Below are positions 9,601 to 19,687 of a DNA stretch of 64,000 nucleotides, one piece after another (the stretch's first letter is position 1; the number at the start of each line of letters is the position of its first letter). A program made the position numbers and the translations under genes. The stretch lies in the NCBI GenBank assembly GCA_943842505.1, contig CALTDI010000021.1, positions 25,722-89,721 of the forward strand, in the 5' to 3' direction. The notes under the pieces are model-generated. The model was given only the letters and a program-made list of their open reading frames with translations, did no database searches and was not told the origin of the DNA. The DNA is from an uncultured Pseudomonadales bacterium. GTDB taxonomy: Bacteria; Pseudomonadota; Gammaproteobacteria; Pseudomonadales; Pseudohongiellaceae.

Positions 9601-10344
9601 ATGACAGCTGCTAGCAAATCAGAAATGCCGCAACATATTGCCATCATCATGGATGGCAATAATCGCTGGGCTAAATCCAATCAGCTTTCAGTTAAAGTCG
9701 GTCACCGCCATGGTGCCGAGGCGGCGCGAGAGATCGTCAATTCCTGTCTCTCTCGAGATATCAAATACCTTACCCTATTCGCCTTTAGTAGCGAGAACTG
9801 GCTGCGTCCCCGGCAAGAGGTGCAGGGGCTGATGGCGCTGTTTCTAAGTGTTCTCAAACGCAAAGAGATCAAGCAGTTGCATCAGCGCAACGTGCGTTTG
9901 CAGTTCATCGGAAATCGCAGTAGTTTCTCTGAGAAGCTGCAGGAGAACATGCGCGAGGTCGAAGAGTTGACCTGCAATAATACCGGCACTACGGTTGTGG
10001 TAGCGGCCGACTATGGGGGTCGTTGGGATATAGCGAATTCGGTTTCCCAGATTGTCGACAAGGTTGCCTCCGGTGAGCTGGATAAAGACGCCATCGATGC
10101 CGATCTTGTGCATAAATACACGGCGATCAGCGAATATCCCGACCCCGATCTTTGTATTCGGACCGGTGGTGAACACCGTATAAGCAATTTCCTTCTTTGG
10201 CAGTTCGCCTATACTGAGCTCTATTTCACCGATTGTTATTGGCCTGATTTCGACGACCTGCAGTTTCAGCTGGCACTGGATGATTTTGCGAAACGTCAGC
10301 GTCGTTATGGCAGTCATGACGATCAAGCGTATATGGACGCCTAG
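9601..10344 (+). CDS. uppS: Isoprenyl transferase (undecaprenyl diphosphate synthase)
   Basis: Cis-prenyltransferase that makes the C55 lipid carrier for peptidoglycan and polysaccharide synthesis. Family motifs: HIAIIMDGNNRWAK (catalytic Asp and P-loop-like site), FAFSSENW, and the C-terminal DLCIRTGGEHRISNFLLWQFAYTEL. It has 247 residues, normal for the family. It precedes cdsA by 1 nt, indicating coupled translation. Confidence 0.97.
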   Translation: MTAASKSEMPQHIAIIMDGNNRWAKSNQLSVKVGHRHGAEAAREIVNSCLSRDIKYLTLFAFSSENWLRPRQEVQGLMALFLSVLKRKEIKQLHQRNVRLQFIGNRSSFSEKLQENMREVEELTCNNTGTTVVVAADYGGRWDIANSVSQIVDKVASGELDKDAIDADLVHKYTAISEYPDPDLCIRTGGEHRISNFLLWQFAYTELYFTDCYWPDFDDLQFQLALDDFAKRQRRYGSHDDQAYMDA

Positions 10345-10345
10345 C

Positions 10346-11209
10346 GTGTTAAAGCAAAGAATCATAACCGCTGTATTACTCCTGTTGGCATTGATTGCCG
10401 CGACTACTCAACTGCCTTCTTTTTATTTTTCAGTCCTGATTTTTTTTATTATTCTCATCGCAGCCTATGAGTGGGCCGGGCTCATCAGCCCGCAACATAC
10501 AGCGGCGAAGCTGCCCTATATCCTCAGCGTCGGCTCTATGCTGCTTGGCTGCTTCTTTCTGCTGGGAGTGTCTCCCGATGCCCAGGGCGTAGATATTTTT
10601 CGAGCGAGCCTCGTGTTGATTCTTGGGCTCTTGTTCTGGCTAATTTCTCTGTTCTTACTTGCGGGCTATCCTGAGAACAGCAGGCTGTGGAACGATGAGT
10701 CGAAAATAGCTTTGATGGGTGTATTAGTTTTGGTTCCAACCTTTGTGGGTGTCGTTGTCTTGAAATACCTTCTGCCCTCGGGCTTTCTGGTTCTTGCTCT
10801 GGTTATCCTGGTCGCCGCCGCCGATGTGGGCGCCTATTTCGTCGGAGTAAATTTCGGCTCCAGAAAGCTAGCTGCCAGTCTTAGTCCCAAAAAATCCTGG
10901 GAAGGTGTCTGGGGCGGATTGGCTCTGAGCCTTCTTGTGGCCGCAGGTTTTATCTGGGCGATGCATAATTATCTGATTGCGCTGTCTACAATCCAGGTGC
11001 TGTCTCTATTGGCCTTGTCCGTAGGGGTTACCTTCTTTAGCGTCGTTGGCGATCTTATAGAGAGCATGCTGAAACGAAACTGTGGAGTGAAGGACAGTGG
11101 GGCGATCCTGCCAGGTCATGGCGGGGTGTTGGATAGGGTAGACGGTCTCGTGGCCGCTACGCCGGTTTTCGTTCTCGCGATGATGCTGGTTCTTAGTAGC
11201 GAAACCTAG
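10346..11209 (+). CDS. cdsA: Phosphatidate cytidylyltransferase (CDP-diglyceride synthase)
   Basis: Integral membrane enzyme forming CDP-diacylglycerol for all phospholipids. I choose the GTG at 10346, one base after the uppS stop, because it gives the family-type start VLKQRIITAVLLL. The ORF-track start overlaps uppS by 65 bp. About eight hydrophobic segments are visible, and the C-terminal signature is intact (LKRNCGVKDSGAILPGHGG, then DRVDG). Confidence 0.95.
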   Translation: MLKQRIITAVLLLLALIAATTQLPSFYFSVLIFFIILIAAYEWAGLISPQHTAAKLPYILSVGSMLLGCFFLLGVSPDAQGVDIFRASLVLILGLLFWLISLFLLAGYPENSRLWNDESKIALMGVLVLVPTFVGVVVLKYLLPSGFLVLALVILVAAADVGAYFVGVNFGSRKLAASLSPKKSWEGVWGGLALSLLVAAGFIWAMHNYLIALSTIQVLSLLALSVGVTFFSVVGDLIESMLKRNCGVKDSGAILPGHGGVLDRVDGLVAATPVFVLAMMLVLSSET

Positions 11210-11222
11210 GTGAACTGTTAAC

Positions 11223-12431
11223 GTGTCACGCAACAATCTCCAGATCAGTGTTCTTGGCTCTACCGGCTCAGTCGGTTGCAACACGCTTGCCGTTATCGAT
11301 GAGAATCCTCAATACAGCGTCTTCGCGTTAACGGCTCATAAGAACGCAAGATTATTGTTCGAGCAATGCCAGAAATACACGCCGGTATTTGCCGTCATCG
11401 GTGACGACGCCGCTGCGGAATTCGAAGCGTTATTGAAAGAGGGCGGTCTTGCGACCAAATTGCTAGTGGGTAAATCCGCGCTAGTCGAAGTTGCGAGTCA
11501 CCCCGATGTCAATATTGTTATGGCGGCAATCGTTGGTGCGGCTGGTCTCGAGTCGACGCTTGCAGCCGCCTCAAACGGCAAGAGACTGCTGCTGGCTAAC
11601 AAGGAGTCTGTGGTCATGACCGGAGACTTGCTGAAGCAGGCGGCAACCAAGTCCGGAGCAGAAATTTTACCGATCGATAGCGAACACAATGCAATCTTTC
11701 AATGCCTGCCGATCACCGGCAGCAGCCTGCAGGCAACAGACCATAATGGCATCGAGAAGGTAGTTCTTACTGCTTCCGGTGGTCCGTTCCTTAATACTTC
11801 GCTTGAGCAGCTTGAATCGGTAACGCCGGAGCAAGCCTGTCTCCACCCCAAATGGTCTATGGGCAGGAAGATATCTGTAGATTCTGCGACGATGATGAAC
11901 AAGGGGCTGGAATTTATCGAGGCCTGTTATCTCTTCGATCTAGAGCCTTCTCAGGTCGATGTGTTGATTCATCCCCAGAGCATTGTCCATTCCATGGTGC
12001 ATTACGCCGACGGTTCGGTGATCGCCGAATTGGCGAATCCCGATATGCGCGTTCCCATTGCCTATGGTCTGGCCTGGCCAGAGCGTATTAGATCCGGCGC
12101 CGCAGTGCTGGACCTGACGGCGCAGGAACCGCTACAGTTCTTCAAACCGGATTTGCAGCGATTTCCCTGCCTGCGGCTGGGCATGGAAGCGGCGGCGCAG
12201 CGAGGCAGTGCACCGGCGGTGCTTAATGCGGCCAATGAAGTTGCTGTCGAGGCATTTTTGAGTGGCGAAATCGGCTTTACGGAAATTCCCTTAATAATAG
12301 AGGCAGTTAGGTCGAAAATACCTTGTGAAGCAACGCCTAGTCTCGCTATTATTCGAGACCTTGATCGACAAGCAAGAACACTATCTAAAGAATTGATATT
12401 AAAGGAATTCTGCCGAGGTGCCGGGGCCTAG
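11223..12431 (+). CDS. dxr: 1-deoxy-D-xylulose 5-phosphate reductoisomerase
   Basis: First committed step of the MEP isoprenoid pathway (DXP to MEP, NADPH-dependent). It starts with GTG, 13 bp after cdsA. Motifs: GSTGSVG at the NADPH site, LANKESVV, IDSEHNAIFQ with the metal ligands, and WSMGRKISVDSATMMNKGLE, which forms the substrate-binding loop. It has 402 residues, normal length. The same pathway is represented later by ispD and ispF. Confidence 0.97.
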   Translation: MSRNNLQISVLGSTGSVGCNTLAVIDENPQYSVFALTAHKNARLLFEQCQKYTPVFAVIGDDAAAEFEALLKEGGLATKLLVGKSALVEVASHPDVNIVMAAIVGAAGLESTLAAASNGKRLLLANKESVVMTGDLLKQAATKSGAEILPIDSEHNAIFQCLPITGSSLQATDHNGIEKVVLTASGGPFLNTSLEQLESVTPEQACLHPKWSMGRKISVDSATMMNKGLEFIEACYLFDLEPSQVDVLIHPQSIVHSMVHYADGSVIAELANPDMRVPIAYGLAWPERIRSGAAVLDLTAQEPLQFFKPDLQRFPCLRLGMEAAAQRGSAPAVLNAANEVAVEAFLSGEIGFTEIPLIIEAVRSKIPCEATPSLAIIRDLDRQARTLSKELILKEFCRGAGA

Positions 12432-12458
12432 CCTGGGTATCTTGTGTAACTATTTATC

Positions 12459-13847
12459 ATGTTGGATGTATTAATCAGCATAATCGCTCTCCTGGTGACT
12501 CTGGGTATACTGGTGACGATCCACGAGTTCGGCCATTTCTGGGTCGCCCGCCGCTGTGGAGTGAAGGTATTAAGGTTCTCGATTGGCTTCGGCAAGGCAG
12601 CCAAGACCTGGATTGGAAAGGATGGCGTGGAATACGTAATCGCACCAATTCCTCTGGGTGGCTACGTAAAGATGCTGGGTCAGGAAGATACTACGGTCAC
12701 GGATACAAGCAGTGTCCCGGCTAGCCAGCGGCAGTATTCGTTCGCCTGTAAGCCTCTGTGGCAAAGGATGGCCATCGTCGCCGCAGGCCCCATCGCCAAC
12801 TTCCTGTTGGCGATTTTCGTATTCTGGTTGATTAATATTTCCTATGGAGTTTCCGGCATCGCACCGGTGGTAAATAGTGTGATCGAAGATTCTGTCGCCG
12901 ATAGGGCGGGCCTTAGAGCCGGTGATGAGATTCTCGCCGTGGATGGAGCCGAGACCATCATCTGGCAGCAGGTAACGCTGCAGTTGCTCGCACGTCTGGG
13001 CGAGACCGGAGACGTCACGTTAACTGTAGACCCAGCCGATTCGAATCGCCCGCGAGATATTCGCCTGCCCATCGATGCCTGGATGGGGTCCGAGACGGCG
13101 CCAAACCCGGTTAACGACCTCGGAATAATACAGTTCGAAATCCCTGCCGATATTGCAGGTATCGTCCCCGGAGGAGCGGCCGAGGCTGCGGGCCTTCGAG
13201 CTGGCGATAAAATCGTCTCCGTCGACGGCAGACCGATTCGCGGATGGACACACTGGGTTGAGGTAATCCGTGCCAATCCGGAACTCACGCTGAATGTCGT
13301 GGTCAAACGTGGTGGAATCGATAATGTACTACTGATGCAACCGGCACGGGCGACCCTGGATGATGGCACCGTAATCGGCAGCATCGGTGCGTATGTAGAA
13401 GAAACGACTCTAGCCGAGCTGCTGCCACCGGAGATGCAGCGACAGGTAGACTACAATGTCGTGTCGGCGATTAAGCCGGCGCTATATGAGACTTGGGATA
13501 AATCCCTATTTGTATTGGATTCTGTGAAGAAGATGGTCATCGGTTTGATCTCGGTGAAGAATATTAATGGGCCAATCACTATTGCCCAAGTCGCCGGAGA
13601 GACAGCCACTTACGGCCTCGATGTGTATTTAGGGTTTCTAGCACTTTTGAGTATTTCTCTGGGGGTGCTGAATTTGCTGCCGATACCCGTTTTGGACGGT
13701 GGGCATCTGCTGTATTACGCGATCGAAGCTGTCATCAGGCGGCCTGTACCGGAAAGAATTCAGGCCTTCGGTCTGCAGCTGGGTTTGCTGCTGATTTCAG
13801 GGATCATGGTATTAGCTATTTATAACGATGTTAATCGTCTGTTGTAA
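12459..13847 (+). CDS. rseP: RIP-type site-2 zinc protease RseP
   Basis: Inner-membrane protease that cleaves the anti-sigma factor RseA and remnant signal peptides in the sigmaE envelope-stress pathway. The HEFGH zinc motif is at residues 22-26 in the first transmembrane helix. Two PDZ domains follow (~125-205, ~215-295), and the second catalytic motif lies in NLLPIPVLDGGHL near residue 410. It has 462 residues, family length. It lies immediately upstream of bamA, the usual place. Confidence 0.97.
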   Translation: MLDVLISIIALLVTLGILVTIHEFGHFWVARRCGVKVLRFSIGFGKAAKTWIGKDGVEYVIAPIPLGGYVKMLGQEDTTVTDTSSVPASQRQYSFACKPLWQRMAIVAAGPIANFLLAIFVFWLINISYGVSGIAPVVNSVIEDSVADRAGLRAGDEILAVDGAETIIWQQVTLQLLARLGETGDVTLTVDPADSNRPRDIRLPIDAWMGSETAPNPVNDLGIIQFEIPADIAGIVPGGAAEAAGLRAGDKIVSVDGRPIRGWTHWVEVIRANPELTLNVVVKRGGIDNVLLMQPARATLDDGTVIGSIGAYVEETTLAELLPPEMQRQVDYNVVSAIKPALYETWDKSLFVLDSVKKMVIGLISVKNINGPITIAQVAGETATYGLDVYLGFLALLSISLGVLNLLPIPVLDGGHLLYYAIEAVIRRPVPERIQAFGLQLGLLLISGIMVLAIYNDVNRLL

Positions 13848-13928
13848 GAAGACAAAAATAGCAGAATAAAATAGAAGAAGATGTAAACTCGCCGCCAAGT
13901 AACACAATAATTTGAGAATGCAGCGCAA

Positions 13929-16604
13929 ATGAAAAAACTCCTTTTTTGTTTGTTGGTGGCTTTTGGAATTTCAAAGTCCCTCAACGCTCAGGAATTTGTA
14001 ATAGCCGACATCATCGTCGATGGCTATCAGCGTATTTCGCCCGGAATAATCTACAATCTGTTGCCAGTAGGTATAGGTGACACAGTGGGTGCTGGAACCT
14101 CGGCGCAGATCATCCGCGAACTCTCGGAGTCCGAATACTTCGACGAGATTGAGGTGGCACGGGAAGGCAATATCCTCGTTGTAACCGTATTGGAGAGACC
14201 ATCGGTTGCCGAGATTACCATCGACGGTAATAGTATTCTCGAGACAGAGGCCATTCTCGAAAACATGGCGACCGCAGACATTGCGGAAGGCCAAATCTTT
14301 ACGCGAGCTGCCCTGGAAGTTATTCGTCAGGGTATTCAAGACGTCTATTCTTCCCGGGGTCGCTATGGCGCTGCCGTAGAAATCGAAGTAGAAGAGTTGC
14401 CGAGAAATCGCGTGTCCATCGAGTTGAACATCAACGAGGGGGAAGAGTCTCGAATACGCCACATCAATATAGTAGGCAACGAGGCATTTAGCGAAGAAGA
14501 ACTGTTAGGTTTGTTCGAGCTGGGCACCAAGCCCTTTTATCTGCTCCTTAGTCGCAAGGATAGATATTCGCGCGAGCAGTTCTCAGGTGATCTGGAACGA
14601 CTTGAATCGTACTATCTCGATAATGGCTACGTAGAATTTAACATTGACTCTACGCCTATCTCTATCACCCCGGATCGCAAAGAAGTCTATATAACAATCA
14701 ATATAAACGAAGGTGATCTTTATACTATCAACGAGGTAGACCTAGCTGGCGATCTCGTCGATGCCGAGGCCCTGTTAAGAGCGGCGGTATTTGTTCGGCC
14801 TGGTCAGATCTATTCCCAGGGTCTGGTCACTGGCACAGAAGAAATCATGGTGCAGTTTCTCGGTAATCTTGGCTATGCCTTCGCTGAAGCTACAGGTGTG
14901 CCAGAGGTCAACGAAGAAGACGAGACCGTCGACGTGACCTTCTTCATAGAGCCCGGTAACCGCACCTATGTGAATCGAATTAACTTCGCCGGCAACACAT
15001 CGACGGCCGATGATGTGCTGCGCAGGGAGATGCGTCAGTTGGAGTCAGCACCTGCCTCAAGTTTACAAATAGAGCAGTCCAAGATACGCCTAGAGCGGCT
15101 AGGTTATTTCGAAACAGTGGAAGTCGACACAGTGGAGGTGCCAGGCACCGAAGATCAGATCGATGTTAACTATGACGTTCTGGAGCAAAACTTCGGCGCC
15201 ATCAGTTTTCAGGTCGGAACCGGTGGTGGCGGTAATTTCTTTATCTCCTCAAGCCTGCAGGCGCAGAATTTTCTCGGCACAGGCAAGACCCTCGCAGTCG
15301 GGGTTAACAAGAGCCGTTTTCAGACGGGTCTAAACTTTCAGTATCTTGATCCCTATTTTACTCCCGATGGTGTTAGCAGGGGGTTTAACCTGTTCGCACA
15401 GAAGATCGATTCACCCTTTAATGTTTCCGATTTCAATACGTCTTCCTTCGGTGGCTCCCTGAGTTTTAGCTATCCGCTGAGTGAGATCGAATTGCTTGGA
15501 TTCGACTTTGGTTACACTCATACGGAGTTGAGTGCCGGTCTCGGTTCCGTGCAGGAAATCATATCGAGCCCCACGTTCTTCGAAGGTGTCGACAAGTATG
15601 TAATTACGCCAGCTAACGGTAATGTATTTGATGGTCCGGTGACCGACGCGGTATTGGGGGATGTGTCATCACTGAGCCCCGCGCAGCTTCGCTCGAATAC
15701 GGACAAGGGCTTTGTTGACAAGTTTGGCGATACCTTCGATAACTTCACTGTCAGTGCTAATTGGTTTCGCAATACCCTAAACCGTGGGCAGATGGCGACT
15801 AGCGGCAAGCTGCATAATGTCTCCGTAGAGATCACCCTCCCGGGCAGTGACCTTCAGTACGGCAGCATCAATTACAATAACCAAATGTATTGGCCCCTCG
15901 ATGGCCAGCAGACCTGGGTTGTCGGTCTTAGAACGAACCTGGGCTATGGCATAGGCTATGGTGATACCGAAGAGCTGCCTTTCTTTAACAACTATTTCGC
16001 CGGCGGCCTGAATTCCCAGGGAGTCTTGCGCGGGTTCGAAGAGAATAGTCTGGGCCCCCAGAGCACACCAGGTGCGCGTTATTTGACCGAATTTGGTCTC
16101 ACTCTGGCGCGCGATGAGAATGGCGAAATCCTGCGCAACGAAGACGGCTCTGCGGCCAGTTTTAACCGAGATGTAGGCTACCAAACGGAACCTCTGTTCG
16201 ATGCAAATGGCCGGCCGGTGCTGGATGCGGATGGGAACCAGCAGGTGGCGCTGGCCGTACAAAATTTCTTCCTGGACGAGGATTTTGACAGTTTTGGTGG
16301 TAATATACTCGCCACTGCGACTCTGGAGCTGTTATTTCCCATTCCATTTGTCGATGATTCAAATCGAGTAAGGTCGGCTTTCTTCATCGATGCTGGAAAC
16401 GTGTTCTCGTCCCATTGTACGGAACGGCAGACACTTCTTAAAAATTGCACAGATTTCGATCTGGGTGAAATGAGATATTCTGCAGGAATCAGTGTTACGT
16501 ATCTTTCGCCATTTGGTCCGCTCAGCTTTTACGTGGCAGCGCCATTCGGTAAGGAAGGCGACGACACGAAGAGTTTCGATTTTACCGTTGGAAATGGTTT
16601 CTAG
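13929..16604 (+). CDS. bamA: Outer-membrane protein assembly factor BamA
   Basis: Central component of the BAM complex that inserts beta-barrel proteins in the outer membrane. A signal peptide of ~20 residues (LFCLLVAFGISKSLNAQ) is followed by five POTRA domains (to ~430) and a 16-strand barrel ending in an aromatic residue (VGNGF). The loop-6 motif appears as VLRGFEENSLGP. At 891 residues it is ~80 longer than E. coli BamA. The extra length lies in barrel loops: one insertion around residues 540-585, and one after the RGF motif with two Asp/Gly-rich segments (DENGEILRNEDGS, DANGRPVLDADGNQ). Confidence 0.97.
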   Translation: MKKLLFCLLVAFGISKSLNAQEFVIADIIVDGYQRISPGIIYNLLPVGIGDTVGAGTSAQIIRELSESEYFDEIEVAREGNILVVTVLERPSVAEITIDGNSILETEAILENMATADIAEGQIFTRAALEVIRQGIQDVYSSRGRYGAAVEIEVEELPRNRVSIELNINEGEESRIRHINIVGNEAFSEEELLGLFELGTKPFYLLLSRKDRYSREQFSGDLERLESYYLDNGYVEFNIDSTPISITPDRKEVYITININEGDLYTINEVDLAGDLVDAEALLRAAVFVRPGQIYSQGLVTGTEEIMVQFLGNLGYAFAEATGVPEVNEEDETVDVTFFIEPGNRTYVNRINFAGNTSTADDVLRREMRQLESAPASSLQIEQSKIRLERLGYFETVEVDTVEVPGTEDQIDVNYDVLEQNFGAISFQVGTGGGGNFFISSSLQAQNFLGTGKTLAVGVNKSRFQTGLNFQYLDPYFTPDGVSRGFNLFAQKIDSPFNVSDFNTSSFGGSLSFSYPLSEIELLGFDFGYTHTELSAGLGSVQEIISSPTFFEGVDKYVITPANGNVFDGPVTDAVLGDVSSLSPAQLRSNTDKGFVDKFGDTFDNFTVSANWFRNTLNRGQMATSGKLHNVSVEITLPGSDLQYGSINYNNQMYWPLDGQQTWVVGLRTNLGYGIGYGDTEELPFFNNYFAGGLNSQGVLRGFEENSLGPQSTPGARYLTEFGLTLARDENGEILRNEDGSAASFNRDVGYQTEPLFDANGRPVLDADGNQQVALAVQNFFLDEDFDSFGGNILATATLELLFPIPFVDDSNRVRSAFFIDAGNVFSSHCTERQTLLKNCTDFDLGEMRYSAGISVTYLSPFGPLSFYVAAPFGKEGDDTKSFDFTVGNGF

Positions 16605-16745
16605 TTGGTCACGATCTAAAGAGCCGGCACTGCTCAATGATCATAGAATTTAAGTGGCGTGTTTTTGATACGCGTGTATGTGCAAAAATTGGTTTAGCTT
16701 GTTGAGTGACTGCTCAACAGTATGAGTAAGAATTGGAGAATTACC

Positions 16746-17258
16746 GTGAAAATATTTAAGAGTCTAATCGTCTGTTTAGGTTTGGTGCTTGTGTCTCAGG
16801 GCGCCGCTGCTCAGGATACCAAGATAGGTGTGCTGAATGCATTGCAGGCATTGTTTAACTCGGATGCGGCGCGTGTCGTGCAAGAAGAATTAGAGCAGGA
16901 ATTTAACTCCGACGAGGTTAGAGCTCAAGAGCTTACCGATCAGCTAAATGCGCTACGTGAAGAATTCCAACAGAACGAAGCTGTTATGAGCGAGCAGGAA
17001 ATCAGTCGCATGAACTCCAATGCGCAAGACTTACAGGTTCAGCTGCAGCTGATTCAGGAAAGAGTGCAGACTGCGCTTCAGCAAAAGAATCAGCAATTTT
17101 TAGAGAGCATGCAGGCAGACCTGGCTGCTGCCGTTACCGATGTTGTGGCAGAAGGCGGTTACGACCTTATACTCAATTCAGATACCGCGCCTTATTTCGC
17201 GCCAGTTCTGGATATTACCGCCAAGGTTACTGCCAAGCTCAATGAGAACGTTCAGTAG
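16746..17258 (+). CDS. skp: Periplasmic chaperone Skp/OmpH
   Basis: Trimeric periplasmic chaperone that carries unfolded outer-membrane proteins to BAM. I choose the GTG at 16746 because GGAG lies 7 nt upstream and the product begins with a clean signal peptide (VKIFKSLIVCLGLVLVSQGAAAQ). The ORF-track ATG at 16722 adds eight residues without a better ribosome site. After cleavage: TKIGVLNALQALFNSDAA, then a long Gln/Glu coiled coil (the tentacle helices). About 170 residues. Located between bamA and lpxD as in most relatives. Confidence 0.93.
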   Translation: MKIFKSLIVCLGLVLVSQGAAAQDTKIGVLNALQALFNSDAARVVQEELEQEFNSDEVRAQELTDQLNALREEFQQNEAVMSEQEISRMNSNAQDLQVQLQLIQERVQTALQQKNQQFLESMQADLAAAVTDVVAEGGYDLILNSDTAPYFAPVLDITAKVTAKLNENVQ

Positions 17259-17290
17259 TAGCGGGGGTCTTCCTATCAGGTTAGTGTCAG

Positions 17291-18322
17291 GTGACACATA
17301 AACTAAATTACACATTGGCGGAGCTAGCGAAGTTGCTGGACGCCGAGCTCGTTGGCGATGGCCAGGTTATGATATCTGGCCTGGCTACGCTCAAGAATGC
17401 CAGCTCTGGCCAGCTAAGTTTTTTCAGTAATCCCTCCTATGCAGATCAGTTAAAGACTAGTCAGGCATCTGCAATTCTTGTCGAAGAAAAATACCTCGAT
17501 CGCTGTAGCGGCAATAAGCTCGTTACGGAAAAACCCTACGTTGCCTTTGCGCTGGCAACTCAATTATTTGATAACTCCCCAAGACAGGTCGCTGGTATTC
17601 ACGACTCTGCCTGCGTGGATGCGTCTGCTCAGTTAGGAGAGAACGTAAGTATTGCGCCAAATGTCGTCATAGAGGCGAATGTAAAACTGGGCAACGATGT
17701 CGTTATCGGAGCCGGTTGCATGATTGGCCAGAATTCGATTCTCGGTGATGGCTGCAAGCTGCATCGCAACGTGACCCTTTATCACCGTGTCACCCTGGGG
17801 GAGAATGTCGAGATCCACTCTGGAGCGGTACTAGGTGCCGACGGTTTTGGCTTTGCCTTCGACGGAAGTAAATCTGTTAAGATTCATCAGCTGGGCGCAG
17901 TCAAAATTGGTGACGATGTCGAAATCGGTGCGTGTACCTCTATCGACCGAGGTGCGCTGGAAGACACCGAAATAGCTAATGGCGTGAAGATCGATTCTCA
18001 GGTGCAGATAGCTCATAACTGCAAGATAGGCGAGCACACGATTATATGCGGCTGCGTAGGCCTGGCTGGCAGCGTGACCATCGGTAAGTACTGCATAATG
18101 GGAGGCGGCTCAGGGGCCGTAGGCCACATAACTATCGCCGATAAAGTGCAGGTAAGCGCGATGTCACTGGTGAGTCAGTCGATCCCGGAGGCAGGCATGT
18201 ATTCCACAGGGACAATTCAGGCGAAGACATCCGAGTGGAAGCGCAATGCGATTCGTTTTCAGCAATTGGACAGTATTGCCAAGAGATTGAAAGAAATCGA
18301 GAACTCTACCGATAAGAACTAG
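17291..18322 (+). CDS. lpxD: UDP-3-O-(3-hydroxyacyl)glucosamine N-acyltransferase
   Basis: Third step of lipid A synthesis. GTG start, 343 residues. It has an N-terminal uridine-binding domain (LSFFSNPSYADQL), a left-handed beta-helix of hexapeptide repeats with the catalytic His region (GADGFGFAFDGSKSVKIHQLG), and a C-terminal helix. First of the lpxD-fabZ-lpxA-lpxB cluster. Confidence 0.97.
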   Translation: MTHKLNYTLAELAKLLDAELVGDGQVMISGLATLKNASSGQLSFFSNPSYADQLKTSQASAILVEEKYLDRCSGNKLVTEKPYVAFALATQLFDNSPRQVAGIHDSACVDASAQLGENVSIAPNVVIEANVKLGNDVVIGAGCMIGQNSILGDGCKLHRNVTLYHRVTLGENVEIHSGAVLGADGFGFAFDGSKSVKIHQLGAVKIGDDVEIGACTSIDRGALEDTEIANGVKIDSQVQIAHNCKIGEHTIICGCVGLAGSVTIGKYCIMGGGSGAVGHITIADKVQVSAMSLVSQSIPEAGMYSTGTIQAKTSEWKRNAIRFQQLDSIAKRLKEIENSTDKN

Positions 18323-18399
18323 ACAGAGATATCCCTACAGCAAAACTAACAAGCCTACAGCGCACCAAAGGGTGTGCCTGATCGGTGAGAGAACATCAG

Positions 18400-18849
18400 A
18401 TGCTAATGACCGTCGAAGAAATTAAAGAGTACCTTCCCCAGCGCTATCCCTTCTTGCTGGTGGATAGGGTCGTAGAGATGGAGTTAGGGAAATCCATCGT
18501 GGCGTATAAGAATGTGACTGTTAACGAGCCATTCTTCAACGGTCACTTTCCCAGCCAACCAATCATGCCCGGCGTGCTCATAATCGAAGCTCTGGCTCAG
18601 GCAGCTGGTGTGTTAGGTTTTAAGAGTCAGGAGAAGAAACCGAAAGACGGTTATCTCTATTATTTCGTGGGTGCAGATAATGTGCGCCTGCGCAGACCGG
18701 TTGTGCCCGGTGACTGCCTCACTCTGGCGGCAGAAATTGTCACCAACAAGCGTGGCATCTACAAATTTGCCTGCCGCGCCAGTGTAGGCGAAGAACTGGT
18801 GGGTACAATGACTATTATGTGTGCAGAGAGGAAGGTGGATGTCGATTGA
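18400..18849 (+). CDS. fabZ: (3R)-hydroxyacyl-[acyl-carrier-protein] dehydratase
   Basis: Hot-dog-fold dehydratase of fatty-acid elongation. Conserved segments: [13 protein letters not shown], the catalytic His in [20 protein letters not shown] with its partner Glu, and PVVPGDCL. I favour the ATG at 18400 (MLMTVEE), which has GGTGAGAG 8 nt upstream; the GTG at 18385 in the ORF track is the alternative. Its end overlaps lpxA by 11 bp. Confidence 0.95.
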   Translation: MLMTVEEIKEYLPQRYPFLLVDRVVEMELGKSIVAYKNVTVNEPFFNGHFPSQPIMPGVLIIEALAQAAGVLGFKSQEKKPKDGYLYYFVGADNVRLRRPVVPGDCLTLAAEIVTNKRGIYKFACRASVGEELVGTMTIMCAERKVDVD

Positions 18850-19612
18850 TTCCAGTGCCAGGATTGATCCTAAAGCTGAAATAGATTCCGATGTAACGAT
18901 AGGGCCCTGGACTATTATTGGCCCCAATGTGCAAATTGGTTCGGGTACGGTTATTGACTCCCATGTCATGATTCGCGCTAACACAAAGATTGGCAAGAAC
19001 AATCGAATTTTCCAGTTTAGTTCTGTCGGTGAAGACCCCGCAGATAAGAAATTTCATGGCGAAGAAACCTGGCTTGAGATTGGCGATAACAATGTCTTGC
19101 GCGAAGGGTCTAACCTGCATCGCGGCACCGAGTCCGGCGGCGGGCTGACGCGAGTTGGCAGCGACAATCTGTTCATGCCCTATGTGCACATTGCCCACGA
19201 CTGCATGGTGGGAAGCAATACGATTTTCGCCAACAATGTCGGTATCTCCGGTCACGTCGAAGTCGATGACTGGGCTATTCTCGGTGGCTATGCTGGGGTA
19301 AATCAGTTTCTGAAGATCGGCGCTCATGCGATGGTCGGCGGTGTGACACACATCGATCACGATGTGCCTGCCTACATGATCGTCAGCGGTCAGCCTGCGG
19401 CGGTAAGAGCGATTAATAGCATCGGTCTGGAGCGTCGTGGCTTCGATAAGCCAACAATCAAACAGCTACGCACGGCGTTCAAGATTATCTATCTGCGCGG
19501 TCGCGGCTTGTCCGAGGCGATAGCGGAATTAAAAGTACTGCGCGAAGACTGCGAGGCTATGCAGGTTCTTATCGACTCGCTGGAGAGTTCTTCGAAGGGA
19601 ATACATCGCTAG
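18839..19612 (+). CDS. lpxA: Acyl-ACP--UDP-N-acetylglucosamine O-acyltransferase
   Basis: First step of lipid A synthesis. The start ATG at 18839 ([15 protein letters not shown]) has AGGAAGG just upstream inside fabZ; the ORF-track start at 18821 is earlier and less typical. It has 257 residues with a hexapeptide-repeat beta-helix, the catalytic segment [11 protein letters not shown], and a C-terminal helical domain. The 11-bp overlap with fabZ implies coupled expression of two enzymes that draw on the same hydroxyacyl-ACP pool. Confidence 0.97.
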   Translation: MSIDSSARIDPKAEIDSDVTIGPWTIIGPNVQIGSGTVIDSHVMIRANTKIGKNNRIFQFSSVGEDPADKKFHGEETWLEIGDNNVLREGSNLHRGTESGGGLTRVGSDNLFMPYVHIAHDCMVGSNTIFANNVGISGHVEVDDWAILGGYAGVNQFLKIGAHAMVGGVTHIDHDVPAYMIVSGQPAAVRAINSIGLERRGFDKPTIKQLRTAFKIIYLRGRGLSEAIAELKVLREDCEAMQVLIDSLESSSKGIHR

Positions 19613-19687
19613 CAGTTCGGCAGTCCTTCAACTCAAGTTCACCTATGTGTGGGCAATGAAAGCCAAATTGCCTCGATACCTCAAATT

